Made by a program: the position numbers and the translations under genes
Part shown: positions 33,210-41,462 of the stretch, piece by piece
How the letters are laid out: every line of letters begins with the position of its first letter
How positions within the stretch are numbered: the stretch's first letter is position 1
Assembly: GCF_023824195.1 (NCBI RefSeq)
Contig: NZ_CP085442.1
Location: forward strand, 1,650,001-1,714,000
Reading direction: 5' to 3'
Source of the DNA: Priestia megaterium
Lineage (GTDB): Bacteria > Bacillota > Bacilli > Bacillales > Bacillaceae_H
DNA: 64,000 bases
Notes under the pieces: model-generated
Database searches by the model: none
What the model was told of the DNA's origin: nothing
The model's input: the letters and a program-made list of their open reading frames with translations, nothing else

Positions 33210-34640
33210 TCATGGAACAATTTCAAAAACAGTACCTTGATTAAAGTCAGACACTTTCATAGAGCCATAAACTCCTAAATAAAGCCTGGTTTGATCCAGG
33301 TTCGTTCCCAAACTAACGTAGTAAGCTGATTGAGAACCAAAATTATAATCAATTTCCACAACACTAAAATCATTTAGCTTACAATCTGTACCTGCCCTGG
33401 TATAAGCCAAAACTCCTCTAACTGGGGATTGAGATTCTTTAACCTGTGCAATATCCGTAAACATAACGCTTCCTGTTAAGTAAGGGATTTTATTCCCCAT
33501 ATATGGCTGAACTCCTGTAAGGGAGGTCCCCCCAAATTTATTGGGGCGGGGATCTTTATGAAAATAACTAGTTAAAGGCTGAAGACGTCTCACTGAAGTT
33601 TTTACCGCTTCATTGTAATAAGCAATTATTTTCTCATCCAAGGCCGGATTTTCAGAACACCTTTTTATAAACGAAGTTGGAAAATCTCCTTCCCATCCCC
33701 GCCACCCAAGGTTAATAAATCCTTCTTGGCTGGGTTTAGCTCTCATTAAAGAAGCTTGAATAAGTTGAGGAACAGGTATTGGCTTATAATGAACGAATGA
33801 AAAAATCGACTCTACTACATCCTGTCCAACATTTCCCACATATTTGATGTACTGATTATAAAATCTTTGAAATGAAATGCCCGTTATATTGCGAACTCCT
33901 TTGGCAATGAGCGTAAGAGTTTCCTGAATAGATGAGGGGAGTTCACTAAAGCGTGTGACTACGGGCGGATTATGAATAAATGTATTCTTATCTACATCAA
34001 TTTCAATTATTTTCCCGTAAATTTCCATATCATCCTGACTTAAATTAAAGGGGTCATAGCCTGATCCACCATCTCCAATTGTTAAGATAAGTTTTCCAGT
34101 TTCAGGTGAAAAGTTTAAGCTGTTGACACCATTATGATTAAAAAATGGTCTTCTTAAGTTAAGTAACGTCCGTCTTTTTTGAGGCTTAGCATTTGGTTGG
34201 AAAATCCATTCTTCCACTGTATCAATATGATCATATTTAGTTTCTCTATTCATCCACCTTAAGTTTGAAGTTTTAGGATCACACGGGTTAGGCCTAAAAT
34301 GTTCGGAAAGTGCACCTGGGCCTTGTGTTCCAGCTACTGAGTAATGAAGATAAAACAGACCGTTATAATAAAATTCTGGATGAAACGCTAGCCCTAGCAA
34401 TCCTCGTTCATCATATCCCCCGCGAGAAACACCTGGTTCAGACGTACCTAATTTTATGATTCGTGAGCGAATATCTAAAAAAGTCCCTATAGCTTCGTCT
34501 CTTATGTAAAAGATCTCTCCTACTTGGGTTGCAATAAATAAGCTTTCAAATGAGTCACCAGGCAGTATAGCTGTTTTCAAAACGGTAGGTAAATTTATCT
34601 TACTAACAATAGGCCGTAAACTAACCTTAGCTTTTATCAA
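33210..34640 (-). CDS. Glucose/sorbosone dehydrogenase-like beta-propeller protein
   Basis: The protein matches PQQ-dependent sugar dehydrogenase-type beta-propellers: LLGLAFHPEFYYNGLFYLHY with His87, NHNGVNSLNFSPETGKLILT with His169, GDGGSGYDP (189-197) and NLGWRGWEGDFPT. At 476 aa it is longer than the soluble GDH prototype. There is no signal peptide, unlike most members, so it may be intracellular or the spore/outer-surface route is unknown. Whether it binds PQQ is unproven. TTG 34640 follows AAAAGGAG about 11 nt upstream. It is transcribed alone. Confidence 0.8.
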   Translation of the reverse strand: MIKAKVSLRPIVSKINLPTVLKTAILPGDSFESLFIATQVGEIFYIRDEAIGTFLDIRSRIIKLGTSEPGVSRGGYDERGLLGLAFHPEFYYNGLFYLHYSVAGTQGPGALSEHFRPNPCDPKTSNLRWMNRETKYDHIDTVEEWIFQPNAKPQKRRTLLNLRRPFFNHNGVNSLNFSPETGKLILTIGDGGSGYDPFNLSQDDMEIYGKIIEIDVDKNTFIHNPPVVTRFSELPSSIQETLTLIAKGVRNITGISFQRFYNQYIKYVGNVGQDVVESIFSFVHYKPIPVPQLIQASLMRAKPSQEGFINLGWRGWEGDFPTSFIKRCSENPALDEKIIAYYNEAVKTSVRRLQPLTSYFHKDPRPNKFGGTSLTGVQPYMGNKIPYLTGSVMFTDIAQVKESQSPVRGVLAYTRAGTDCKLNDFSVVEIDYNFGSQSAYYVSLGTNLDQTRLYLGVYGSMKVSDFNQGTVFEIVP

Positions 34641-34956
34641 CTAACTTGACACTCCTTTTTATTGTTTTCTCTTATAAGAATATGATTGTAACTGTTCTAT
34701 TAGTATCAATACTATTTTATAAAGTTAGGCAATTTAATGGAGAGACCTAATTGAGAGGCTCTTTTTATAAAACTTATCCATTCCTGATTACGCCTGCTAT
34801 TTTCTTCTCTTAGCACTCAAGATTATCCCAACGTTCATAACTATTTGTAATTTCCAGAAATTGAAATTAAGGAAAAATAATACTTAATTCACAAAAAATA
34901 TTGATATTTTTTTATGAATTGGAAAAGAATATGGCTTATGAAAGGAGTGAATGCAA
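34641..34956. other. Divergent promoter region, nothing else seen
   Basis: 316 bp of AT-rich DNA lie between the sugar dehydrogenase-like gene and the cupredoxin gene. Overlapping frames here lack SDs. No repeat or clear operator was found. Confidence 0.5.
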
Positions 34957-35331
34957 ATGTCTATGAAAAACTGGTTAACGGGATTAGTCGTTTTGTTTGC
35001 GATGGTTATCGGTGTGATGACTTCAGGATCACTCGGTGTTTTGGCCGAATCCGACGTGGTAAGACAGAAAATCATGGAGGTTCAGTTGAACGATGATTAC
35101 TTTAATCCAGAAACCATCACTATCCCGAGTGGAAAAACGACAACATTGATATTGAAAAATGAAGGTCAGAAAGAGCATACCTTCACAGTAGAAAAGCTCG
35201 GAATTGACGCTGAAGTCCAGCCTGGAAAAGAAAAAACCATTACCGTGAAACCACAAAACCCCGGTACATATGAACTGATATGTAGGTATCATTTTAATAG
35301 TGGAATGGTGGGGAAAGTGATAGTCAAATAA
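34957..35331 (+). CDS. Cupredoxin-like exported copper protein, 124 aa
   Basis: A Sec signal (KNWLTGLVVLFAMVIGVMT, ending LGVLAES) precedes a plastocyanin/azurin-type fold. All four type 1 copper ligands can be placed: His74 in KEHTF, then Cys109, His112 and Met117 in ELICRYHFNSGMVG. So it should be a blue-copper electron carrier or copper-binding protein outside the membrane. ATG 34957 is used because AAAGGAG is 9 nt upstream; ATG 34951 is too close to it. It is transcribed alone; no oxidase gene is adjacent. Confidence 0.87.
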   Translation: MSMKNWLTGLVVLFAMVIGVMTSGSLGVLAESDVVRQKIMEVQLNDDYFNPETITIPSGKTTTLILKNEGQKEHTFTVEKLGIDAEVQPGKEKTITVKPQNPGTYELICRYHFNSGMVGKVIVK

Positions 35332-35333
35332 CA

Positions 35334-35360
35334 AGCAGGGCCAATCGGTCTCTGCTTTTT
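35334..35360 (+). terminator. Rho-independent terminator
   Basis: AGCAG and CTGCT arms with inner GG/CC pairs, followed by TTTTT, directly after the cupredoxin stop. Confidence 0.65.
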
Positions 35361-35583
35361 GAAGTGAATATAGCATACTTTCTTAGTTAACATAATGGAT
35401 TTTAAAGGTATAAATAAATCGTTCACAATTTCAAAAAAGTAATAAATATTTATTTCAAATATATACTAAATGAAGAAAAGGCACAGGAAAGTATAGAATA
35501 AAAACAGCATTTATATCCAGGTTATTAAAAAACGTATCCTTAATGAGCAATGAGCATTGTTTAATTAAAAGGAGGAATTTTAT

Positions 35584-35772
35584 ATGGGCGATAATCAATC
35601 AAATAATTTAGAACAGGTATCAGAGAACAATATAGAGGAAACCAAATTAGGTGATCTTGAGAAAGAGTTTGTAACAAAGCCTGCTAAGCCTTCTGATCCT
35701 TATCCGCATAAGTATTATACTGGAGACACTTCTATGGTTTCTAATGCTGTGTCAAGAAACGATAAAGAATAA
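35584..35772 (+). CDS. Small acidic hydrophilic protein, 62 aa
   Basis: AAAGGAGG at 8 nt precedes ATG 35584. The product is unstructured-looking: MGDNQSNNLEQVSENNIEET at the start and PYPHKYYTGDTSMVSN near the end. It resembles other small, proline/asparagine-rich bacillus proteins of unknown role. No domain is recognised. Confidence 0.6.
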   Translation: MGDNQSNNLEQVSENNIEETKLGDLEKEFVTKPAKPSDPYPHKYYTGDTSMVSNAVSRNDKE

Positions 35773-36016
35773 AAGTTTCTTTTATATTAATATATAAGAG
35801 AAACTTTAGAACATTTAAGCTTAAGCTCTGTATTTTTTCAGAACCAAAATACATCTCATAAAAAACTGTTATATTTCATTTATTATTTTAAATTAAAAGT
35901 AATCGCTTTCATTTTTTACTTTCTCGAAATCATTTGATAGGTTATAATAAATATCTACAAAAATATTAAATGATATGTAAGTAACAAGCAATTACACCCT
36001 TAATATTTAACTAAAA

Positions 36017-36060
36017 AGAAAAACTCCCTTAACGCACTAGGGGAGTTTTTCTTTTTTTTT
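36017..36060. terminator. Terminator with long T tract
   Basis: AAAAACTCCC (36019-36028) pairs with GGGAGTTTTT (36041-36050), followed by CTTTTTTTTT. The 3' end of the broken DHH gene lies inside it. Confidence 0.85.
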
Positions 36061-36255
36061 CGATATCCAATATCTTCTGTTCAAACTCGTCAAAAAAGAA
36101 GTGTTCACTATTTTGAAGCCTGTTAACCATTCTACTTCATGGTTAAGCGATGTAATAGAGTTATAACGAATTTTTATTTGGTCTTCAAAAGCTAACTTTG
36201 CTAAAGTCCCGCATCCAACTCCATCTAAATCGGTATGGGATAACAGTTTATACAT
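36037..36255 (-). pseudogene. Truncated and frameshifted DHH-superfamily phosphoesterase gene
   Basis: ATG 36255 (SD GGGGTGA) starts MYKLLSHTDLDGVGCGTLAK, the DHH motif I (HTDLDGVG) of oligoribonuclease/RecJ-like phosphoesterases. After about 45 residues the frame degenerates; a neighbouring frame then reads EHFFFDEFEQKILDIEKK, so a frameshift occurred near 36110. The gene stops inside a terminator, and the catalytic core (DHH and DHHA1) is missing. It is a remnant of a gene normally over 300 aa. Confidence 0.7.
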
Positions 36256-36494
36256 ATCTTTCACCCCGAAATCATTATGATACGAGAGGGAGGTTTTTAA
36301 CCACTAAAGCTTTAGATTGCTGAAGATCACTTAATAGAATTAACTTTTCATTGGTTAAGTATGTGAGCTTCTAAGGGGCATAACGTATAAACATTTCTTC
36401 TAATTGGTCTGGCTGAATATAAGCTTCTTAATCATGTTATAGGAGTTTTTAGTTCACATAATTTATCTTTTAGATATTAAAATGGAATGAAAAA

Positions 36495-36560
36495 GGAGTG
36501 ACTTTTGATATTGAACAAGGGTAACGTGGCCCACAAGCGACAAATGTACGTAAAGCATAA
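36495..36560 (+). pseudogene. 3' remnant of a csp gene with an internal stop
   Basis: The frame reads GVTFDIEQG, stop, [11 protein letters not shown] and stop. This is the C-terminal third of a cold-shock protein (compare [20 protein letters not shown] at 27326), with the CAA codon for Gln changed to TAA at 36522-36524. The 5' two thirds are missing. A terminator follows as in intact csp genes. Confidence 0.85.
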
Positions 36561-36571
36561 GAAACCATAGT

Positions 36572-36617
36572 AAAAGCTATTTCACTCCGGCGCCAATAAG
36601 ATTGAAATAGCTTTTTT
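36572..36617 (+). terminator. Terminator left from the csp remnant
   Basis: AAAGCTATTTCA pairs with TGAAATAGCTTTTTT across about 19 nt. Confidence 0.8.
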
Positions 36618-36679
36618 GTTTTCATATTTTTATTGTAGGTTATATATACGAAAAAACTTACCAGCATAATAGGGCGAAC

Positions 36680-36928
36680 TCATTTTTCAATTCTAACTAA
36701 TGTTTTTTCCCGCATGTCAATATCGTCAATGTCAAAGTAATGGATGTTTAACGTCAATTTCCTCTCTTGCTCTTCAGCTTCTTCTCCTACCCAACAACTA
36801 TACTGATGTTTCTTTATGTTCAATCGATTTCTTTCATCTGAAAAGCAACTCCCAATAGTAACTAAATCATCTAATTCCTTATTAATAGGTAATTCTACGT
36901 TCGAACCTATATAAGTAGCTAAACTCAT
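36680..36928 (-). CDS. Hypothetical protein, 82 aa, possibly internally deleted
   Basis: It starts MSLATYIGSNVELPINKELD with SD CGGAGTGA, continues IGSCFSDERNRLNIKKH, then QYSCWVGEEAEEQERKLTL and a beta-rich end. From memory, longer bacillus relatives have some 60 extra residues between the 'IKKH' and 'YSCWVGEEAEE' parts. If so, this copy lost its middle in frame. It is soluble, function unknown. Confidence 0.55.
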   Translation of the reverse strand: MSLATYIGSNVELPINKELDDLVTIGSCFSDERNRLNIKKHQYSCWVGEEAEEQERKLTLNIHYFDIDDIDMREKTLVRIEK

Positions 36929-37111
36929 TTGTATTCACTCCGTTCTCATCTAAATAACCCATTAAATTTTGTGGAACTAACCTAGGTTGTTAATATCCTA
37001 AGAAATACATCCTGTTATCAAAAAGGTTTTTCACTAAACTTTATTACAAATAATCGAGTTTTATTCAAGGTTCACTATTATTCTACTTAATATATGAGTA
37101 GGCTACGAAAT

Positions 37112-37136
37112 GTTTATATACTTGTAAATGGGGGAT
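37112..37136 (+). promoter_or_regulatory. Candidate sigma-B promoter of the DUF3243 gene
   Basis: GTTTAT (37112-37117), 13-nt spacer, GGGGAT (37131-37136); five of six bases of the -10 agree with GGGTAT. It predicts a leader of about 40 nt. Confidence 0.45.
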
Positions 37137-37181
37137 TTACCATATAAGAACATTAATACTTAATTGGAAGGAGAATGAAAA

Positions 37182-37499
37182 ATGAACAATAATACTGAAA
37201 CCGTTGAAAATAAAGTAGAGGATAAACTAAATGAAATGAGTCAAGAGAAGAAAGACAACATCCTTTCTAGTTTTAACGAATTTAAAAGTTACTTAGGAGA
37301 TAAAGTCACAAAAGGTGAGAAACTAGGGTTAAATGATAATCAATTAGCTCTAGCAGCTAAAAAAATAGCTGATTATCTCGCAACACATGAGGAGCCACAA
37401 AATGAAGAGCAATACTTGTTACATGAGTTATGGAAAGTTGGAAACGAGGAAGAACAACATCATCTTGCTCATATGCTTGTCAAATTAGTTAAAGAATAA
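37182..37499 (+). CDS. DUF3243 family protein, 105 aa
   Basis: The central region FNEFKSYLGDKVTKGEKLGL, then ALAAKKIADYLATHEEPQNE and YLLHELWKVGNEEE, matches DUF3243 small helical proteins. It is cytoplasmic. GGAAGGAG precedes the ATG. A sigma-B-like promoter upstream suggests stress induction. Function unknown. Confidence 0.82.
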   Translation: MNNNTETVENKVEDKLNEMSQEKKDNILSSFNEFKSYLGDKVTKGEKLGLNDNQLALAAKKIADYLATHEEPQNEEQYLLHELWKVGNEEEQHHLAHMLVKLVKE

Positions 37500-37568
37500 T
37501 CTAAATCACTTATAGATTGCTTTTTTCCATTATTTATTAGGGATTCAAGTGTATTCAATCAACGTAGC

Positions 37569-37605
37569 AAAGAGCCACTTGCGTAAAACAAGTGGCTCTT
37601 TATAT
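37569..37605 (+). terminator. Rho-independent terminator
   Basis: AAAGAGCCACTTG pairs perfectly with CAAGTGGCTCTTT around 7 nt. Confidence 0.88.
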
Positions 37606-37747
37606 TCGTTATGTGTTAGGTAATATCGTTGCAGAAGCAAGAATAAGCCGAGATTGAAATATGTTATCTGCAACCCCTTCTATTGACAACTTATTAAAAA
37701 TGTATAACTAAAGAAAAGAAATAAAGATCGGTTATTTTCTTCCCTCT

Positions 37748-37918
37748 TTATTCATTTTCTTTAGAATCTTCCTGGTAATGTTCATTTAAGTATGGGTTAT
37801 CTGTCGTAGCAAAATTAACAGATTGAAGGCTAGTTTCAGGATCCATTCCATAATAGCCTTTTAGTTCCGCATTTTCTAGCTCGCCACTTCTGAAGTGTGG
37901 TTCTTTTTTCTCTTTCAT
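37748..37918 (-). CDS. Small acidic protein, 56 aa
   Basis: ATG 37918 follows AGAGGTG. The product starts MKEKKEPHFRSGELENAELK and ends with a highly acidic tail. It is hydrophilic and likely disordered, resembling small proteins of spore formers. It precedes sspH on the same strand order (sspH upstream, 116 bp), so both may belong to the forespore or stationary phase. Confidence 0.6.
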   Translation of the reverse strand: MKEKKEPHFRSGELENAELKGYYGMDPETSLQSVNFATTDNPYLNEHYQEDSKENE

Positions 37919-38034
37919 GCTACACCTCTTTTTCTTATAAATAAAGCTTAGAGAAATATGGTATCAGTTATTGGGTTCTATTTGGAGATAGAAGAAAAGA
38001 ATGTAAAAAGACTACATTCTTCCTTTCCAACTTT

Positions 38035-38214
38035 TTATTTTTCTTCTAAATCAAGGACTGGAACCATACGGTCTTCATCATGTGTTCCTCTCGCATGAAC
38101 GGTAGCCATACTTGATGTTTCATCTACACTTTTAATCCAAATAGGAACTCCGTGGTAATGAACATCAATTTCCTTGGGTGAAGAAAGAATTTGTTTAGCT
38201 CGATTTATTTCCAT
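38035..38214 (-). CDS. sspH: H-type small acid-soluble spore protein
   Basis: The 59-aa product MEINRAKQILSSPKEIDVHY, then HGVPIWIKSVDE and a short acidic end, matches the SspH family (MNIQRAKEIV...V.YNGVPIYIQ.V). It accumulates in the spore core. GAGGTGAT is the SD. CATACTA about 20 bp upstream of it resembles a sigma-G -10, but no matching -35 was found. It is the clearest evidence here that the organism sporulates. Confidence 0.85.
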   Translation of the reverse strand: MEINRAKQILSSPKEIDVHYHGVPIWIKSVDETSSMATVHARGTHDEDRMVPVLDLEEK

Positions 38215-38776
38215 ATTATCACCTCATTTTTTAGTATGTCCCTGCGCTGCATCAATTAAAAGATAAAGATATATTTCCCCAACAATAATTTGACTACACG
38301 CTATAACTCATTCCCTTAAAAATGAATCTACCCTCTAATCTAACAAAACATCTATTAATAGGAGGTTTGCAGTTGCCAATAAAAGAATCAATATATTTAT
38401 TCCGAAAATCTTCATATTTTCCCCTCAATTAAGTCAAAGTAAATATATTATTTGTCAAAAACAAGGTTTTTAACAACAAACCTGTATAAACAAAGTGGTT
38501 GATAAAAGGAATTTTCACCCAATATAATATGTTAAAAGAGGATATAATACATAAGCCATAATTGAGAATATCTAAAGTAGACAATTTAAAGATATACACC
38601 TTTTTATACAAACAAACGCAAATGAAAAAACAGTAAATGCTAAAAATTAGGAAATATCTATTTATACAAAGAAGATATAGCATTAATTTTATATTAAGCA
38701 ATAATTAAATTTATATCATACATATAAATAATGATTAGCTTATTTTATTAAAAAGTTACTTTCACAGATAGATAAC
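38215..38776. other. AT-rich gap without confirmed gene
   Basis: Over 550 bp with very low G+C. A 90-aa minus-strand frame (38429-38701) is hydrophobic but has no SD and looks compositional. A 19-codon plus-strand ORF beginning TTGCCAATAAAAGAATC at 38374 does have AGGAGG, and could be a tiny peptide. Confidence 0.4.
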
Positions 38777-38803
38777 AATATTGAAAATAAAGTTTTCAAT
38801 ATT
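38777..38803. promoter_or_regulatory. Perfect 11-bp inverted repeat next to the importer promoter
   Basis: AATATTGAAAA (38777-38787) and TTTTCAATATT (38793-38803) flank TAAAG, ending 3 bp before the -35 box. This is a probable operator or activator site distinct from the downstream Fur-like box. Confidence 0.65.
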
Positions 38804-38806
38804 ACA

Positions 38807-38835
38807 TTGACAAGAATGCGAATCCTGCTTACAAT
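38807..38835 (+). promoter_or_regulatory. Sigma-A promoter of the importer operon
   Basis: TTGACA (38807-38812), 17-nt spacer, TACAAT (38830-38835). It is near consensus and 41 bp before the substrate-binding protein start. Confidence 0.8.
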
Positions 38836-38850
38836 TGAAAACGATTATCA
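38836..38850. promoter_or_regulatory. Fur-box-like operator
   Basis: TGAAAACGATTATCA matches the 7-1-7 Fur box TGATAAT-N-ATTATCA at 12 of 14 positions and lies directly after the -10, over the start of transcription. Repression by Fur (iron) is inferred; Zur or PerR boxes are similar enough that they cannot be fully excluded. Confidence 0.65.
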
Positions 38851-38875
38851 ACATCAAGTAGGAGGAGACACCGTT

Positions 38876-40501
38876 ATGTCTAAGGGTAAAATTAGTCTGA
38901 AAATTAAGTTAGCTTCTATGTTTATTTTAATTTTGTCAACATTATTAGTTGGTTGTTCAAATACTAATAATCGGGAATCAACATCGAAAGGCGGTCATGA
39001 TAATATGCTTACGATTGCTTGGCCGAGAGATGTAGGGGAAATGAATCCACATGTCTACAACCCTTCACAATTATTTGCTCAATCTATGGTGTATGAACCA
39101 TTAGTAAGCTATCAAGCGGGCGGTAAGATAAAACCAAATCTAGCTAAGTCATGGGAAATCTCTGAGGACGGTAAAGTATACACGTTTCATTTGCGTGAAG
39201 GTGTAAAATTTTCTGATGGGACAGATTTTAATGCAGAAATTGTTAAAAAGAATTTTGATACTATTTTGAATAATGCCGAATTACATAGTTGGTTGGGTTT
39301 CATTACAAAAGTATCTCAAACAGAAGTAGTGGACAAAAACACTTTTAAACTAACATTGACTGAGCCATATTATCCAACAATTCAGGAGCTAGCTGTAGTT
39401 CGACCAGTTCGTTTTTTAGGTGAAGCTGGTTTTCCTAAAGATGGTGATACTTCAAAAGGTATTGTTAAACCCGTAGGTACAGGTCCATGGATTTTAGAAA
39501 AGTATAAAGCTGACGAATATGCTATTTACAAACGCAATGAAAATTATTGGGGAGAGCTTCCAAAATTAGAAAAAATCAAAGTGAAAGTTATTCCGGATGC
39601 GGAAACGAGAGTACTGGCATTTGAAAAAGGTGATTTGGACATGATTTATGGAGAAGGAGTTATCAGTCTAGATACGTTTAAGCAATTAAAGTCTACTGGA
39701 AAATACGAAACTAGCGTTTCTGAACCAATTGCGACAAGACAGCTTGTTATGAATACAAAAACAGAACAGCTTTCAGATGAGCGTGTACGTCAAGCGCTAC
39801 ATTATGGTTTTAACAGAGATGCAATGGTTGAAGGAGTTACTTCAGGTTTAGAAGAGAAAGCAGACCATATCTTACCTACAAATTTACCTTATACTAAAGA
39901 TGTGGATATTACGTCGGTAGGGTATGATGTAGAAAAAGCAAAGACATTATTAGACAAAGCAGGATGGAAACTTCCTAAAGGAAAAACAGTTCGTGAAAAA
40001 GATGGAAAGTTACTCGAAGTTGAGCTAATGTATGATTCAGCAGAATCTATCCAGAAAGCAATGGCAGAAACTCTTCAATCTGAGTGGGCGGCAATTGGAG
40101 TAAAATTAAACATTGTGGGAGTTGAATTAGCAGATCAAGTCCAGAGATTTAAAGATAATAAATTCGATATTAATTTCTTTAGTAATTATGGTGCTCCTTA
40201 CGATCCTCATACATTTTTAAACATTGTCGCATCAAAAGGGTTTGGGTTTAATGAAGCTATTTCAGCATATCCAAATAAAGATGAGTTAATCAAACAAATG
40301 GTGAAGGTGCCTCAAACAACAGATGAAAAAGAACGTCAGCAGCTCTATTCGTCTATTTTAAAGTCACTACAAGACCAAGGAGCTATTATTCCTGTTTCGT
40401 ATATTAAGAAAACAGCCATTTATCAAAAAAATGTAACGAACTTTAATTTCCCTGCTAATCGTGACGAGAATCCATTCACAGGAATTAGCATCAAACAGTA
40501 A
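38876..40501 (+). CDS. NikA-type metal/metallophore-binding lipoprotein
   Basis: ATG 38876 follows AGGAGGAG at 8 nt. A lipoprotein signal ends at LVGC (Cys27). The mature part closely follows E. coli NikA: LTIAWPRDVGEMNPHVYNPS, FAQSMVYEPLVSYQAGG, GTGPWILEKYK, RNENYWGE, AFEKGDLDMIYG and GAPYDPHTFLN. NikA and CntA bind nickel or other metals as small-ligand complexes. It feeds the four ABC genes downstream. The promoter carries a Fur-like box, so iron-complex or broad metallophore uptake is as likely as nickel. Confidence 0.88.
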   Translation: MSKGKISLKIKLASMFILILSTLLVGCSNTNNRESTSKGGHDNMLTIAWPRDVGEMNPHVYNPSQLFAQSMVYEPLVSYQAGGKIKPNLAKSWEISEDGKVYTFHLREGVKFSDGTDFNAEIVKKNFDTILNNAELHSWLGFITKVSQTEVVDKNTFKLTLTEPYYPTIQELAVVRPVRFLGEAGFPKDGDTSKGIVKPVGTGPWILEKYKADEYAIYKRNENYWGELPKLEKIKVKVIPDAETRVLAFEKGDLDMIYGEGVISLDTFKQLKSTGKYETSVSEPIATRQLVMNTKTEQLSDERVRQALHYGFNRDAMVEGVTSGLEEKADHILPTNLPYTKDVDITSVGYDVEKAKTLLDKAGWKLPKGKTVREKDGKLLEVELMYDSAESIQKAMAETLQSEWAAIGVKLNIVGVELADQVQRFKDNKFDINFFSNYGAPYDPHTFLNIVASKGFGFNEAISAYPNKDELIKQMVKVPQTTDEKERQQLYSSILKSLQDQGAIIPVSYIKKTAIYQKNVTNFNFPANRDENPFTGISIKQ

Positions 40502-40517
40502 ATAGCAGGAGGTTTTC

Positions 40518-41462
40518 ATGGGCAATTATATACTAAAACGAATTATGTCCATCATTCCAGTTTTTCTTTTGGCTGCACTTCTCACGACTGGGATGATTCA
40601 TCTTTCACCAGTGGATCCAGCTGAAGCTTATTTAACGGCAGCACATATCCAGCCGACTGATGAGATCTTGGCTCAAAAAAGACATGAGTTTGGTTTAGAT
40701 CAGCCGTTCTTTATTCAATATGTAAAATCTATTATGAAGATATGCCAACTTGACTTTGGCATATCTTATGTTTCAAATAAGCCGGTTTGGAATGAAGTTA
40801 TATATCGAATACCAGCTACCGTTCAACTAGCTATAGCAAGTATATTGATAGCGGTGTTTGTCAGCGTGCCTCTTGGGTTTCTGGCGGGAGTAAAGAAAGG
40901 CAGCGTTATTGATCATTTTAGTCGTTTACTCTCCTTTTTTGGTGCGTCTATTCCAACTTTTTGGCTGGGCTACATACTGGTTTTTTTCTTTTCTGTTAAG
41001 CTTAATCTTTTTCCAGTAGAGGGAATCGGAACATGGCAGCATCTTGTACTTCCTTCCATTACGCTAGCTCTTCCTTTAATAGCAATGTATACAAGATTGT
41101 TACGTGCGAGTGTTCTTGAAAACTTGCAACAACCGTATGTGCTATTTGCTCGAACTAGAGGACTTAAAGAAAAAACGATTATGACAAAACATGTGCTGAG
41201 AATTGCTATTTCCCCAATGATAACTGGGCTTGGAATGAATCTTGGGAAATTACTTACGGGCACAATTATCGTTGAATCGGTTTTTTCTTGGCCTGGATTT
41301 GGGCGTTATTTCATTGAAGCTATTTTTAATCGTGATATACCTGTTATACAATGCTATGTGTTAATAGCGGCTAGTTTATTTATTTTGAGTAACTTAATTG
41401 TAGATATAGTTCAGATGTATGTAGACCCGCGTATTTCCAGGAAAGAAGGACAGCATCGATGA
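40518..41462 (+). CDS. ABC transporter permease, NikB-like
   Basis: Six TM helices, starting MGNYILKRIMSIIPVFLLAA. The ATPase-contact (EAA) loop is near ARTRGLKEKTIMTKHVLRIA. It forms the membrane channel with the next gene's product. SD AGGAGG; starts 17 bp after the binding protein gene. A perfect 12-bp inverted repeat lies within the coding sequence (40737-40767). It overlaps the following gene by 4 bp (ATGA). Confidence 0.9.
   Translation: MGNYILKRIMSIIPVFLLAALLTTGMIHLSPVDPAEAYLTAAHIQPTDEILAQKRHEFGLDQPFFIQYVKSIMKICQLDFGISYVSNKPVWNEVIYRIPATVQLAIASILIAVFVSVPLGFLAGVKKGSVIDHFSRLLSFFGASIPTFWLGYILVFFFSVKLNLFPVEGIGTWQHLVLPSITLALPLIAMYTRLLRASVLENLQQPYVLFARTRGLKEKTIMTKHVLRIAISPMITGLGMNLGKLLTGTIIVESVFSWPGFGRYFIEAIFNRDIPVIQCYVLIAASLFILSNLIVDIVQMYVDPRISRKEGQHR
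40737..40767 (+). other. Perfect 12-bp hairpin inside the nikB-like gene
   Basis: AAGATATGCCAA (40737-40748) and TTGGCATATCTT (40756-40767) are exact complements around a 7-nt loop, in the middle of an ORF. Such a stem would be strong in mRNA. Confidence 0.75.

Noticed and set aside
36470..36667. 65-aa minus-strand ORF
   Set aside because: Antisense to the csp 3' remnant and its terminator.
38429..38701. 90-aa hydrophobic minus-strand ORF
   Set aside because: TTG start without any Shine-Dalgarno, in extremely AT-rich DNA; hydrophobicity follows from base composition.
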